Positions 10,547 through 23,089 are shown, counted from the first letter of the stretch. The stretch is 64,000 nucleotides of DNA from Hippopus hippopus (GCA_946811185.2 OX328103.1:28936172-29000171), one strand, 5' to 3'. Translations and numbers: made by a program. Notes: generated from the letters alone by a model not told the origin.

Positions 10547-11101
10547 ACAGCAGAATTGTGGGCTTTAATAAACACAATCAGTAAAAAATGTGAAGGACGC
10601 ACGCAGCTCTGTTAATCACAGCTAGTGAGTCAATTATGAAAACGTGATATCTAGATGTTGGTCCACTTATTTAGTGTAAAATGAGTTTTGAATGTCACCT
10701 GCTACCATAATTGACAAATTCAAGACAAAAATTAATTGGCATTCATACAAGATTGCTGGAAAAAAAACGCGCAAACCAATGACACAATGAAGGTCACTTT
10801 GGCATCGTCCGATCAGAGACACTTAAAACTGTCTTTTCATCTTTAATAATTAATTTTAACAGTGAATTTACATAAATTCCTGTATAAAACAATAAGTGGA
10901 AGCTAAAATCTCTATTTAATGAAATCTTTGCATTGTCCATGTAAAAAAAAATGGAAAAAAAAAATTTCCCAACCTACCCTACCTACAGCATCTCGGACTG
11001 AAACCCGAAACACAACTTTTTTTTTTAGGCCTTAGCACCCACCATGTACATGTACATAGATTTCCCGAATTTTAAGCATGTTTTCTTTTCTGTTCTTTCA
11101 G
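10547..11101. other. Flank of the pogo-like pseudogene
   Basis: No gene. Just before 11102 a ttttcttttctgttctttcag tract looks like a good 3' splice site. No terminal inverted repeat of the transposon was found here. Confidence 0.4.
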
Positions 11102-13692
11102 TGCCAATCAAATTCTAGGGGAGTATATAGACCATATGATCAGGATCAACTAACAAATGCATACATAGCAGTGAAAGATGGTAACCTATCTATCAGAAAA
11201 GCAGCGGCAACCTATGGTGTACCAAAACCCACATTGATTGACAGGCTTCATGGACGGGTTGACCTGCATGTTGTTAAATCTGGAGTTCAACCATTATTTT
11301 CTGAGGAACAAGAGTGTCTTTTAGCTGGACATATCAAAACCATGGCAGAGGTAGGATATGGTTATAGCAGGCAGGAAACTATAAACTTGGCATCTGACTA
11401 TGCATTTTGCTTGGGGTTAAGAGAAAAGTCAGCATTACTTACAGATAGATGGCTTTATGGTTTTCTACAAAGAATTATTTAAGATGACCAGAATTGAAGT
11501 TAAAAAAGCCACGTAGCTTGGAAATTGCTAGAGCAAAGTATGCAACTAGGGAGGCAGTGAATAATTACTTTAAAGAACTTGAGAAAATTTTAATCTTGAA
11601 GAATTTGAAAGAAAAACCCAGTTAATATTCAATGCCGATGAAAAAAGCCTCCAACCTGTGCATAAGCCTCCAAGAATAGTATCTTCTTGAGGCTCAAGCT
11701 GTGACATCTGGAAAGTCAAAAATGACAACTTTGATAGACTGTGTGAATGGAACAGGACAACAGGTCCCCCCTTTTTTTGTATTTCCTGGTGCCAGGATGA
11801 TGGATGCTTTATTAAAGGGAGCAACTCCAGGGGCAGATGGAACTGTCTCAGATTCAGGATGGTCGAATATGCAAATTTTCGCCATGTACATGCAAAATCA
11901 TTTGATCAAGTACCTACCTCCCCGAACTGAAGAAGCCCCTGTACTGGTATTATATGATGGACATAAAAGCCATGTATCCTTAGATCTAATTCAGTGGGCC
12001 AAGAGTGAAAATATAGTTCTATTTGTTTTACCACCACACTGTAGTCATCTGTTACAGCCACTGGATGTAAGCTGCTTTTGGCCTTTTGAAAACGCCTGGA
12101 ACTCTGCGTGCCACCACTACATGCGTGAAACCAGAGGAAAGTTAGTGACCCGGTATGATATTTGTAAATTGGCCTGTAAAGTTTATGTCTCCACCCTTAC
12201 TGCTACTAACATTCAAGCAACATTCAAAAAGTCCTGACTGTACCCTTTCAATCCAAATGTCATTACTGATCCCCAAGCTGCTCCAAGCATTTCTTTTAAG
12301 AAAGATGATCAAAACCTGCCCATTGCATCTAAACAACAAGAGTGCCGTCATCACAATATACACCCGCCACATGGCTGCTATTTCAAGCAGCTAGCTATAG
12401 AGACTAAAGTGTTGGAATTTCTAGCACCTGCCTGGGTAGCTCAATGGATATATTGTGTTACTTGTAATCTAAAAGGTTTACGCACGGACTGATGGATGGA
12501 CAGACGGACGCACGACAGACTCATTGGTAATTGGCTTTGATTAACCAATAAAAATATGAAGTTTCATGAAATTATGTCCATTTGTTGGAGATACATCGGT
12601 GAAAAATTAAATTTGACATGAAGACCCCTTTTAATTAAAGAGATATTGGTGAAAAATGAAATATGACATGAAGAACCCTTTTTCCATGACACAGCTATAA
12701 ATCGCAAAACCTTGACAACACGTGCTAGGTCACATGATGAGAAACATTCTGTGAAAATTTTATCCAAATCCGTCAAGAAATGTGGGAGGAGTTGCGGAAA
12801 TTTACCAAGAAATGGACGTACAGAAGGACGCAGTTTAAATTTGACATGAAGCCTCCTTTTTCCATGACACAGCAATAAATTCCAGAACCCTGACATTATG
12901 CACTAGGTCATATGATCTGTCACTGTGAACATCTCTTCCAAATCCATTGAGATATGTCCAGTAATTAAAGAGATATTGATGAAAAATGAAATAAAACATG
13001 AAGCCCCCTTTTTCCATGACGGAGCTACAAATCGCAAAACCTTGACAATATGCGATAGGTCACATGATGAGAAACATTCTGTGAAGGAGGTATGGACGGA
13101 CGGATAGATGGAGAAGATGACGCCAATATATGTCACCTCCAGCAGCGTATAAAAACCACCTGACACAGCTGCTGAGAGATTTTTACAGAAGAGGGGAGGT
13201 GAAATACTTCAGAATGTTGAGGCTGCAAAGAAAAGAAGAAACACAATAAGCAGAATTGTTGGAGGCCAAGCGATAACAAATGATGACATAGTCCACAAAA
13301 TTATTGAACATACTTATAAGAACACTGCTAAAGCCAACAAAACTCAGTCAAAATCTAATGGGAAAAAGTCATTCAGAACAAGACATGAACAGGATTCTCA
13401 AGTTCCCGGCCCCTCTGGTATTTCTTCCTACAAAGTGAAAAAATCAAAACACATTGAATCTGAAGATTTCTCTGATCCAGAGGACGACGTTCCATACAAA
13501 AATAAATGCACTGTATGTAAAAGATCAAACCCTGACTGGCAGAAAAAACCGTTCATTTTAATTGTCAATTGGGGACAGTGTGACATATGCTCAGGATGGG
13601 TGCATCTTTCATTCTGCAGTCCAATTAGAGTACTGAGAAGGGGTGATAGTTTCAAGTGTCCCCAGTGTGAGGCCAAAGATCAAGCCAATTAA
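11102..13692 (+). pseudogene. pogo/Tigger-like transposase with C-terminal PHD finger, disabled
   Basis: Known: Tc1-mariner/pogo transposases have an N-terminal psq/CENP-B helix-turn-helix and a DDE/DDD nuclease. Seen in order: a psq-type HTH after a splice acceptor (SIRKAAATYGVPKPTLIDRL, about 11165-11250); a second helical DNA-binding region to 11466; first catalytic Asp in FNADEKS (11637-11639); GKSKMTTLIDCVNGTGQQVP; second Asp in LVLYDGHKSH (11956); third Asp in HLLQPLDV (12064), spacing DD35D; YPFNPNVITDP; then, past an insertion (12337-13152), AAERFLQKRG and a Cys/His cluster (CTVC, CDIC, H-L-S-F-C, CPQC; 13507-13674) of PHD type. Broken by frame changes at ~11466, ~11590 and ~11690, stops at 11688 and 12236, and the insertion. 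It is a fossil transposon or a dead domesticated copy; no TIRs were found. Confidence 0.85.
12337..13152. mobile_element. HINE/pearl-like insertion inside the transposase pseudogene
   Basis: Begins aacaagagtgccgtc just after the ..LPIASKQQ codons and ends gcagcgtataaaaa just before frame 1 resumes with KPPDTAAERF. Inside are a gatggacagacggacgcac microsatellite and two to three diverged direct copies of a ~180-bp core (catgaagcccccttttt, ccatgacacagc, aggtcacatgatgagaaaca). No clear target duplication. Confidence 0.65.
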
Positions 13693-14294
13693 TAACAATT
13701 CAAAACTCTAAAAACTTGTAAATATGTTAACCTGTTACATTTTGGTTAGAAATATTTTTTAAATACCTTGGCTTGAATTTAGTGACAACGGCGATATTCT
13801 ACGACCTTCTTTTTTTGTGGTAAGTATACTTTCTATAAGTGTTCAAATTTTGATTGAGCTTTTCCAGGGCGCCTCCAGTGACCTAGGTCAAAATGGCCGC
13901 CGCTAGCGATGAAAACATTGCATGGAAATTGACTTCTTCCCTCCGTCCTCAACTATTTATTGCCGTTATATAATATATATAAATTCAAGTTTTATGTTTA
14001 GTCTGCGATGTGAAAAGGTTGTTAGACAGTCAAATATTGGTTAAACCCGGTTACTGTGAAATAATGAATCGCAAGGCTAAAACACGCTTTGATCACACAC
14101 TAAAACAAAATTATGATAGTACAACAAAGTAAACATTTAAAGAAATTTGATTCTAGGAGCTTTGTCAAACAAGTGCTAGGAAAAAAATCGAACAAATTTT
14201 GCAAAACAAAATTTACACACAGGGGTCGAAGTGACACAAAAAGTGTCGTGAAATGACCTGGTGTCAAAATGACCAGATGTCGAAATGACTGTCG
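13693..14294. other. No feature recognised
   Basis: Downstream flank of the transposase fossil, AT-rich. The right TIR of that transposon was looked for and not found. Confidence 0.5.
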
Positions 14295-14305
14295 TTCTAA
14301 TGATA

Positions 14306-15045
14306 TCAGGAGAACTCGTACCCTGGAGAACTCGTACCCCAATCTCAAGGGTACACGTTCTCCAGAGAACTCGTACCCCACAAATATATATAATGATAGT
14401 TTACAAGCATGTTTCCAAGTTTTATTTTTTCAAAATTAACTAGACTACCGGTAATATTGTTTTTGTTTCAAACAAAATTTGTATAGAACTTTTGATTGAT
14501 GATTGATGTTGGTTTGTATGGGAACAGTTTAACAATTAATATTTAATTGGATTAAATATTTGTTAAATGAAAGGAGTGGGTAAAATGAAAACATAGTTGA
14601 TCAAATTTTAACACCTGGTTAAAAAGGAAAATTTCCAAAAGAAAGAGAGCGAGAAACATGCGATTTTCACAACAGATTAATCAAATTACAATAACATTAT
14701 TGACAATATCCAATATTGAACCCTTAACCCTTTTAGTTCTATATAGTCGAAAATGGGTGGCAAAGAACGAGATCAGTATGCAAAGAATGTGCAGTCTGAG
14801 CTTCTTCCGGGTGGTTGAAATTCGAGATCGTGAAGTAAACAGCTCAGAAAGCATGTACAATGAAAATGAGAGAGTGAGAGAGCAGAGTGAAAAATGGAGC
14901 TATTGCTCTATATGAACTCACAATTTTAGACTCTTCAATATTCTATACATCTGCAGACTACAAATTCATATATGGTACAAATGGATTTTAGTTCTCTGAA
15001 AAGGTGGAAGACTTTGTGGAAAAATGAGAAAATACTGGTTTTAAG

Positions 15046-15097
<52 letters not shown>

Positions 15098-15880
15098 TCC
15101 AACAATATTTTCAAATGTATCTCCCACATGGTAGTATTTTACAACTCGGGCCTGTTTGGTAAAGGGTAAAATAATGATCCATAAAGATTCCAAAAGCTAA
15201 ATTTCTTCTTTTAATGTTACATAAAAAAAACAGTTATACTCGTTTTCTCCTTTTCCAACAACGTTTTTTTCCAACAAGTCTTTATTCTCCTTAAAATATG
15301 CGACTGTTTGGTAAAGGATTAAAAGTGCTTGTAATATATTATATGGCAAGTGTGAACAATGGTGTTAATCACACCTGATGTGTGACTTTATTGTACCGAA
15401 CACCTTTGACACGAATAAAGTGGCAAATTCCATGAAGAACCATCAATATCTAAAATAGCTATTCAAAAAAATCTTATCTTCGAAACATTCAATGTATCCA
15501 GATTATGTAGATCTACCTTAAAATTTCATCTTTCCAAAATTTACCTGTTCATTTACCTAACCTTCCTTTCCATTTAAATCTACCAAACATCTGATAAAAT
15601 ATATTAACAAATATTTTATTCCAAATACCATAAGTTATCAATGCTTGATTAATGTACAACCCATTCATTTCACAAGAGGTAAAATGAAAATCATCAAGTC
15701 ACCAAAATCTGAATTATATATATAAAAAAAAAATCTATCCCGAAAAATATTTGTTGGGTACGAGTTCTCTGGAGAATTCGTATCCAGGGTACGAGTTCTC
15801 CAGAGAACTCCTACCCTTCAGATTATGGTACGAGTTCTCCAGAGTACGAGTTCTCCAGGGTACGAGTTCTCCAGCAACCA
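14306..15880. mobile_element. 1.58-kb element with tandem-repeat inverted ends and 11-bp TSD
   Basis: TTCTAATGATA occurs at 14295-14305 and again at 15881-15891. The left end holds copies of tGGAGAACTCGTACCC (14308-14381); the right end holds the inverse GGGTACGAGTTCTCCag repeated about five times (15757-15875), some head to head. The interior has decayed MITE-A copies (14928-15168, with a long TC run at 15049-15093; 15238-15324) and no ORF. TIRs built of short tandem repeats with 9-11-bp TSDs suit foldback or MULE-like elements. Confidence 0.65.
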
Positions 15881-15891
15881 TTCTAATGATA

Positions 15892-17012
15892 CTGCAACGA
15901 TTTCTGCATCCATTTACGCACAAAAAGATGATATTTACGTTTATCTTCACCTGTTTTATCCCGTAGATACAGAAAGGAATTAGCCTATTTGAATACACGT
16001 TTTACCTCTAAGCATTAGACTGGCTGTTTTTCGTTCATTTTAGATTGTTTTTCTTTCATTCGAAATGACCGCTTTTGGCACTTTCGAATCCAAAACTCTA
16101 CTGTACCAAAAGCGTCGTGTTGCTCTATAGTTAGCGATGTGTATCATTTCAATGAATCCAAAGTTTCCCTTTTTACACGAGGGAATAAAAAGCAATAAAA
16201 ACATTAGTTTTTTTTAATTTAAACACAAAAACTGAGTTCTCAGAAATCCAGAATATCTATGAAATCACGACACAAGTCTGAAACTCAACACTCGAGTCTG
16301 AAAGAAAAAAAATCGAAACCACTAGGTAGCCTCGAGTGTCCCTATTTCCTGATGATAAGGAAACAATATAACAATACAAATTTATGATGCATGGCATCAT
16401 AGAAGCCGAAATCTTTTGGTGGACAATTTCAGAAATATTGACTTTCTAGAAAAAATGTGATGAGATTTTTGTATCTGTTTTTTTCACCCAAAACGGAAGA
16501 TCATGACAAATGATGATACTAAAATGCGGCGGGGGGGGGGGGGGAAGAAAGGCAGAAATTAAGAGAGGAATCTTAAATTATCTTTTACCATTATTATCAT
16601 CAAAATCATCATTATCATTTAAAGTGATAATGCGTATGTGAGAAAACATGTAAAAGCATTGGAATTTTCAAATTTCTATATCATACGTAAATATTCAGTT
16701 GTGAGCAAATAAAATTTACATACTTTGTCCCGGAGTTTAATGACGTTTAAACAGCTTAGGTTATATCACCACGGTCAGTGCATCTACACACATCAGCCAT
16801 TCTCAGTAAGTAGGAACACGGAAGCTGTAAACATGTCGAAAATTCGACTTTGTCAAATACATGTGCCATGCTGTTTTTAATGCGAGGAATGCATTCAGGA
16901 TCTTAAATCTAAAATTTTAAATGCATATATAGCTTTAATGGTTACAAAGTCATGAACAATTATCTAATGACACTGGTCTCACAAAATGGATGAAAAATTG
17001 AATATCCGGTAC
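15892..17012. other. Gene-free stretch with SINE-2 fragment
   Basis: Contains a G run (16529-16545) and, at 16731-16790, a reversed 3' fragment of SINE-2 (gtttaaacagcttaggt, cggtcagtgcatctac). Nothing else recognised. Confidence 0.55.
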
Positions 17013-17112
17013 TTGCCTTCCTATGAGTTTGACATCAAATGGCAGACCAATGCACACACTGATATTTAAGTTCTGTTCCATTGGTACATGCTTATCAAAA
17101 GAAAAGGTGTTC
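17013..17112 (-). CDS. Candidate internal exon, unidentified
   Basis: The 100-base minus-strand interval lies between acceptor ttgatattccatttag and donor GGCAA|gtaccg. The open frame reads NTFSFDKHVPMEQNLNISVC and then IGLPFDVKLIG. Composition looks coding, but no neighbouring exon with compatible phase was identified and the family is unknown. Confidence 0.3.
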
Positions 17113-18177
17113 CTAAATGGAATATCAACCAATCTACTTACATAGCACAGCAAATTTAAAATCTTTTCTTATTTTCATTTGAAACTTTTTTAACATCAAA
17201 TGATCAGAGATATTGTTTCATTTAAAATATTCTAACTTGATAGATTGAAGTTTAAATCAAATTCTGACATCCTTAAATCAAAATTCAGACTATTCTGTGT
17301 ATTTTGCATAAATTTTCGAACAAGTGTAGCGCACTCTGCGAAGACAAGTCCCATCAGAAAATGTAGCTGCTTGGGCAATGGATATTTCATTCTAATTGCT
17401 CATTCTCAGTAATAAGGAACTCTTTGGATGTCAGATCTGGTCAAAAATCAACATGTGAAAAGCCGATTTCTGATACTTGCATATTATGAAGCTATTATCT
17501 GAGCTTAATTTAGCACAAGCTGTGCTGCATCAAAACATCCTGAACCAAAATATACAAAACAGACATGACATGGTGCGAACTGATTTCTACGTTACTGTTA
17601 GAGTGTGTTAAATTTGTTGTCAATTAAAGAATCAAGTAAATCTCTTTTGAGATATTCAAGTTTTCATAAATTACCAAAATAGTTTCAATTTTTTTTCTAC
17701 CGATCTTTGGATTATTTTAAAGTACTTGTATATGCGTTCACAGACCGATTATAGTAGTCAAAAACAATGTTCAAAAGTAGTTTTCATTAACATGCAAAGA
17801 TAGTAAGCTTCACATTCCGTTGAATTGTTAATGGTGGTCTTAAAAGGAGATCCCTTAACATTTTTTGTCAACCAGGAAACAGTACGAATACAATTAAATA
17901 GAACATGAAATGAAATATTATCGATTTTGAGTCTAGAAGCAGCTAATTTAATCAATAGAATTGGTGACGTACGAATCAAATTATATGGATAATGTCTAAA
18001 GTACTTGTACAAGCACCAAAGTCGTCAAATAAAATGTCCAGAACGAATAAGCAGTATGCATACCATACTGAAATGACAAGACTCGACAATAACATGATAT
18101 TTCCCAGCCTAAAAATAGGGAATTTTATATGTCAACGTGATGCAAAATTTGACTTTACTTTCAGAGTAAATGTTTAT
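17113..18177. other. Gene-free stretch
   Basis: AT-rich. A minus-strand ORF at 17758-18012 is rich in AT-encoded residues and has no motif. Nothing convincing. Confidence 0.45.
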
Positions 18178-19231
18178 AGGGTTTATTATCCCCAGCCGAA
18201 GGCGGAGGGATATAGTTTTAGCGTTGTCCGTCCGTCCTTCCGTCAGTGCGTGCGTTAACTTTAATTTTAAACATCTTCTTCTCTGAAAATACCCATCCAA
18301 TTTTGATGAAACTTCACAGAAATGATCCTGCCCTGGTCCCCTTCAGAATTTCTTTAAAGAATTTGATTCCTTCAAAAACTCTGGTTGCCATGGCAACAAA
18401 ACTTAAAAATATTGGAAATCTTTGAAAATCTTCTTGTCTGAAACCATAAGGCCTAGGGCTACCAAATTTGACATGTAGCTTTATCTAGTAGACTTCTATC
18501 AAGTTTCTTCAAATTATAGCCCTGGGGTCAAAATTGGCCCCGCCCCGGGGGTCACAAGTTTTACATGGGCTTATATAGAGAAAACATTAGAAATCTTCCA
18601 GTACCTAGCCATAAGGCCTAGGGTTACCAAATTTTGCATGTAGCTTTATCTAGTGGGCCTCTACCAAGGGTGCCCAAATTATACCTGGGATCAAATTTGA
18701 CCCCATCCCGGTGGTTACAAGTTTTACATGGACTTATATAGAGAAAACTTTCGAAATCTACCTGTACCTAGCCATAAGGCCAAGGGTTTTCTAAATTTTG
18801 CATGTGGCTTTATCTAGTGGGTCTCTACCAAGAGTACCCCAATTATAGCCCTGGGATCAAATTTGGCCCCGCCCCATAGGCCTATATAGAGAAAACTTTA
18901 GAAATATCCCTGTACTTAGTCATAAAGCCTAGGGCTACCAAATTTTGCATGTAGCTTTATCTAGTGGACCTCTACCAAGAGTGCCCAAATTATAGCCCTA
19001 GGGTTGAAATTGATCCCACCCCAGGGGTCAGAAGTTTTACATGGGCTTATACAGTGAAAACTTTAGAAATCTTCTTCCTACTAACCATCAGAACTAGAGC
19101 TACCAATTTTAGTCCTATCTCAGGGGTTTCATGTTCAAAACCAGTTGGCCAAGTATTGTTATGTTTGGCATGTAGGGTTTTTACTTGTTAGCCAGTGGAG
19201 CGACACAGGGCCATCATGGCCCTCTTGTTTG
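18178..19231 (+). mobile_element. HINE/pearl-like element, complete
   Basis: Starts with a cccagccgaaggcgga end and a gtccgtccgtccttccgtc microsatellite, followed by at least four core units of ~165 bp (catgtagctttatctagt at 18472, 18637, 18801, 18948). It ends in the hairpin GGGCCATCATGGCCC + TCTTGTTT. Known: pearl elements of bivalves and Helentron-derived HINEs share this plan of microsatellite, tandem core and terminal hairpin without a coding region. The assignment is by architecture only. Confidence 0.75.
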
Positions 19232-19235
19232 TGGG

Positions 19236-19350
19236 AAATTATGTCCTTATCGGACAGTGTACATCATAGATCAGACTGCACGTTCTGTGCTGTCTGATCT
19301 TGGTCTACACCGTCCGTAAAAAGGTCACTGATTTGCACTTAGCAGCCCGG
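19236..19350. mobile_element. MITE-B, 5'-truncated by the element to its left
   Basis: Core agatcagactgcacgttctg / ctgtctgatcttggtctaca and right part cacttagcagcccggg. The left end is missing at the boundary with the HINE-like end. Confidence 0.7.
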
Positions 19351-19506
19351 GAGTCAAAGCACAGAAACTTTGACAGTCAGCCGATGCACTGATACTACAG
19401 GTAATACTGTCGAAATTGGTGTAGTATACCATTCAAAGTGAAAATCCCTGGTTCATGGGTAGTGGTTCTTAGGAGGGTAAAACTTTGGAGGAAACATTTG
19501 CTTGTT

Positions 19507-19730
19507 TTAAGTCTTTACCAAACGACAAAAATTTAGACTGGTCCAAATTTGAAGCATTTGCAGACGACAAATTAAAGGTGGCCCAAATGACAAAATTTGT
19601 CCGTGATAGGGTAGAAAACATTGTGGGAAAAGGAGAAAATGCTGGTGGCGTTTTCTCATGTCTCCACCACTTTTTAAAAGCCTTCTTTCTCAGGATCCTT
19701 AAAAGTTAGGATTGTGGGGTAAAGGGTTAA
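19507..19730 (+). mobile_element. MITE-A, full ends, damaged hairpin
   Basis: TTAA at 19507 and 19727. The left part is close to the family norm (gactggtccaaatttgaagc), but the right hairpin arm is diverged (ggtggcgttttctcatgtct), so the central hairpin is lost. Confidence 0.85.
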
Positions 19731-20041
19731 CGCTTTACGAAACAGTTCTATGTTTTAATGACCCTGACGACAAACAATTTGGAAAACATTATGGGAAAAT
19801 GAGAAATTACTTTAAACTCTTTACTGCACAATTCCAACTTTTAACGACCCTGAAAGAGAAGGCTTTAGAAAACATTGTGGGAAAAGGAGAAAATGCTGGT
19901 AACCAGCATTTTCTCCATTTCTCACAATGTTTTCTACCCTATCAGAGACAGAAATTGTCATCTTATTAACATTAAATTTTTCGTCTGCAAATGCTTTCAA
20001 TTTGGATGAGTCCAACATCTTGTCGTTTGGTAAAGAGTTAA
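19727..20041 (-). mobile_element. Two reversed MITE-A copies abutting the previous one
   Basis: A left-end remnant (19727-19810) shares the TTAA of the preceding copy. A full 230-bp copy follows (19812-20041) with an intact gctggtaaccagc centre. A further scrap lies at 20090-20150. Confidence 0.8.
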
Positions 20042-20305
20042 TCAGAACTTCTCTATTTTTGTCTTACTGTTTGAACTACATTAAGTTTGTCCTCTGCTAA
20101 TGCTTTCCATATGGACTGGTTTAAGATTTTGTCATCTAGTAAAGAGAGAACCTTTCAGACTATTACAAACTTGTTTTACCTTCAACTTTGTATCTTCCAT
20201 TCTGCCATCAGTAGAGTCTGAAAATAGTACAACAACTGGAGAAGTTGCTTACAATGAGCACTTTCTCTGTTTGTCCCGATGGTTTCAGTGACTCACTCCT
20301 TGCTT

Positions 20306-20538
20306 TTAACCCTTTACCACACAATCCCAAGTTTTAACGATCCTGAGGAAGAGGCTTTTTAAAAACATTGTGGGAAAAGGAGAAAATACTGGTAACCAGC
20401 ATTTTCTCCTTTTCCCACAATGCTTTATACTCTGATTATCAAAGACAAATTCCATCGTTTGAGCGACATTCAAATTGTTGTTGGCAAATGCTTTCAACTT
20501 GGACAAGTCTATATTTTGCTCATGTAGTAAAGAGTTAA
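20306..20538 (-). mobile_element. MITE-A, full-length
   Basis: 233 bp between TTAA tetramers. The hairpin from cattgtgggaaaaggagaaa to its complement is almost perfect. Confidence 0.88.
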
Positions 20539-20661
20539 TTCATGCAATTTCTGCAACTTGGAATGGTCTACTTCATTTCATGCTTAAAATAGCACACATT
20601 TCAGGCAGACAACCTAACGCAATGGTTTGAGTGGAAAGAAGGCATGTCCAGAGAATTAGGA

Positions 20662-21015
20662 TATTCCTTTACCACACAATCCCATGTTCAAACAACCACA
20701 AAGAAAAAGACGTATGGAAACATTATGGGAAAGGAAAAAATGCTGGTAGCCAGCAATTTCTCCTTTACACATAATGTTTTCTACCCTTTTTAAGATAAAT
20801 TATCATAATTTGTGCAACATTTAATTTGTACTTTTTTTGCAAGTACTTTCAATAGGACCAGTATAAAATTTTGATGTCTGGTGAGAAGTTAAAATTGAAA
20901 AAGAGTAAGTCATATGTGTAATACTTTACACTTATTCTGTATCTGTGTAACTCTTTACAAACAATCCTGTGATTAAGTGACCCTGAGAAATAAAGCTGTT
21001 GAAAATCTTGTCAGG
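20662..21015 (-). mobile_element. MITE-A copy plus left-end fragment
   Basis: 20662-20892 is a diverged full copy (ctggtagccagcaatttctc). 20947-21015 is a left half that stops at a G-rich tract. Confidence 0.7.
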
Positions 21016-21127
21016 GGAGAGGGGGGGGAGGGAGAAGGGAGATAATTCTGTGCCTGTGCTTATAAAACTTATAAAAACGAGTCCATGCTTAACTGAGTTT
21101 GAGCTCAAACTTGAAGTCTCGTTTATA

Positions 21128-21355
21128 TTAATCCTTTACCATACAGTCCCAAGTTTTAATGACCCTAAAGCAGAAGCCTTCTGAAAAATTGTGGGAAAAG
21201 GAGAAAATACTGGTAACCAGCATTTTCTCCTATTCCCACAGTGTTTTCTACCCCATCAAAAACAAAAATAATCATTTGAGTTACATTTAATATGTCATCT
21301 GCAAATGCTTTCAATATGGTGGAGTCTAAAATTATGTCATTTGGCAAAGAGTTAA
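21128..21355 (-). mobile_element. MITE-A, full-length
   Basis: 228 bp with TTAA at both ends and an intact actggtaaccag centre. Confidence 0.88.
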
Positions 21356-21509
21356 AGACGTATGAAAATCTAAAATGAAGACTGATTAATCGATAGAGAT
21401 AAAGAAAAGTTCTAAATTTCAGAAGTTACTCCATAAGGTTTATTAAATTTACATCTATGCAACTTTGAAATTTAATACTCAGCTGAATTTAGCACATGAA
21501 AAGTTTTAT

Positions 21510-22050
21510 AAGCATTGACCCTTGTAAGCAGCATTTTCTTCTTTTCCCTCATTGTTCCCTACTGTATGGAAACAAATTGTATGATTTAAGCCTTGCATAT
21601 CAGGTAAAGAGTTAGGGGTCAAATTATAGTATGTCTAAGGTTTTTAGAATTAAGCTTTGCTGAATGCATAGGTACATATATATATATCAAACTTATCAGC
21701 ATAAACTCTTTATTAAATAACATTTTAGACTTGTCCATTTTGAATGCAATTGCAGGTAATAAGTTGAGTATGGCTTTGAAAGGGTAAAAAACATTGTTGG
21801 AATATTGAAAAGGATTGCTAGCATTTCCTCTTTTCCAGAATGTTTTTAAAAAGCTGTCCAAAGTGTAATAAGAAATATCTTTAAAAAAAGATGACATAAA
21901 TTTGCCTATGAATAGGTAGGGGCGCTTAAAATAAACATGCCTACAATTTCTATTTATTCATTTTTTATCAGTAGGCTACCAAAAAGTAGGTCAAAAGCCA
22001 GCAGTTAGCTACGCCGAAAAAAAAACCAGCACATTATTTGGTAAAGGGTT
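21510..22050. mobile_element. MITE-A remnants
   Basis: 21510-21615 is the right half of a reversed copy. 21703-21862 is the left two thirds of a direct copy, whose possible right tip (ttatttggtaaagggtttt) sits at 22031-22050 beyond ~170 unrelated bases, perhaps an insertion. Confidence 0.55.
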
Positions 22051-22217
22051 TTAACAAGAAAGAAAGATTTTATCCCAATGGATTTAGTCTGCTTTTGACT
22101 TATTTTGAGCTATTTCATTTTTTGTGTGTGTACAGAAAGGGGACTCGTATTTGTATTTTTTTTTAGGTAAAGACTCCAAGCAGATACAAAATGTATTTCA
22201 GACATTGACTGAAGCAT

Positions 22218-22285
22218 TGATGTATTTGGTTCCGGCCAAAACGATCACCGTTAGCGGATTTGCTATATAGCAAATCCGCTAAAAA
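22218..22285 (+). repeat. ~67-bp repeat with 32-bp perfect palindrome, copy 1
   Basis: gatgtatttggttccggcc followed by a self-complementary block at 22251-22282 centred on TATA (ttagcggatttgctat and its complement). A second copy in the same orientation lies at 26826-26892. Confidence 0.75.
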
Positions 22286-22335
22286 TGAATGCATGAATGA
22301 CCTTTTTCACCCTTCTTCGCACAATAAATAATCTC

Positions 22336-22550
22336 AAACTCTTAAACTGCTAAATAAGTGAAGTGAAAGTCGGTAGTCAAAAACGAGTCTTGGTGTTTAC
22401 AAGTTAATTTCTGGGAAAAATATCTCCTGTCCGGCAGTGTAGATCCAAGATCAGACTGCACGTTCTGTGAAGTCTGATCTTAATCTATACTGTCCGCCAA
22501 AAAAAAACAAAAAAGTTCGTTAGTCGCGCTTAGCAGCTTAAAGATTATTA
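22336..22550 (+). mobile_element. MITE-B, near full-length
   Basis: Opens cttaaactgctaaataagtg and holds gtagatccaagatcagactg paired with cagt/agtctgatcttaatct. Ends gtcgcgcttagcagcttaaa. Confidence 0.75.
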
Positions 22551-22737
22551 CCGAAATTCCAATATCGATGTACAACACGAAGAGAACTGTTCTGTTCTGT
22601 ATGCAACAAACATGGTATGGGAGCTTTTCTCCTCCACACACTAGTTCAATAATAATCATTACATACCGGCTCCTTTGTTTGGACCAGGTCTATCTTTTTC
22701 AGAACGACCCGTCTTAACAAAAGAATGCACGTGCACA

Positions 22738-22822
22738 GGTTTTTCTGTAGATAGAAAACCTGTCCAAGTGCGGGAAAGACCTGCTCCCGTGCTAGAAAGA
22801 CCTGTCCCCGTGCAATTGACGG
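22738..22822 (+). repeat. Short imperfect minisatellite
   Basis: Three to four copies of ~21 bp based on gaaagacctgtccccgtgc. It keeps a frame open by chance; no gene is supported. Confidence 0.5.
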
Positions 22823-23089
22823 ACCTTGGGTCGTGCAGACAGAGTCGTAAACGACATCGGTACTTGCGCGATATTGATTTTTAGGAATTTGTTAAATAAG
22901 AGGAAGAATCTTGCAAATATACCCTTTGCAAAAACAGATTTTAATATGATTTTTATTGGTGACCAAATCAGCTATTCTTTAATCATTTCTTTCAACGCGA
23001 TCATTAAAAAATCTATCCCTTCCTATTTACAAAATGTGCTGTCACATTAAGGCCAACATTTAAAACATTGTTGATAAAGTGTTTTTGTG

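Noticed and set aside
13428..13676. Minus-strand ORF
   Set aside because: Antisense shadow of the PHD-finger part of the pogo-like pseudogene.
15751..15966. Overlapping ORFs on both strands with repeated Glu-Asn-Ser/Phe-Ser-Arg patterns
   Set aside because: Produced by translating the 17-bp tandem repeats of the element's right end.
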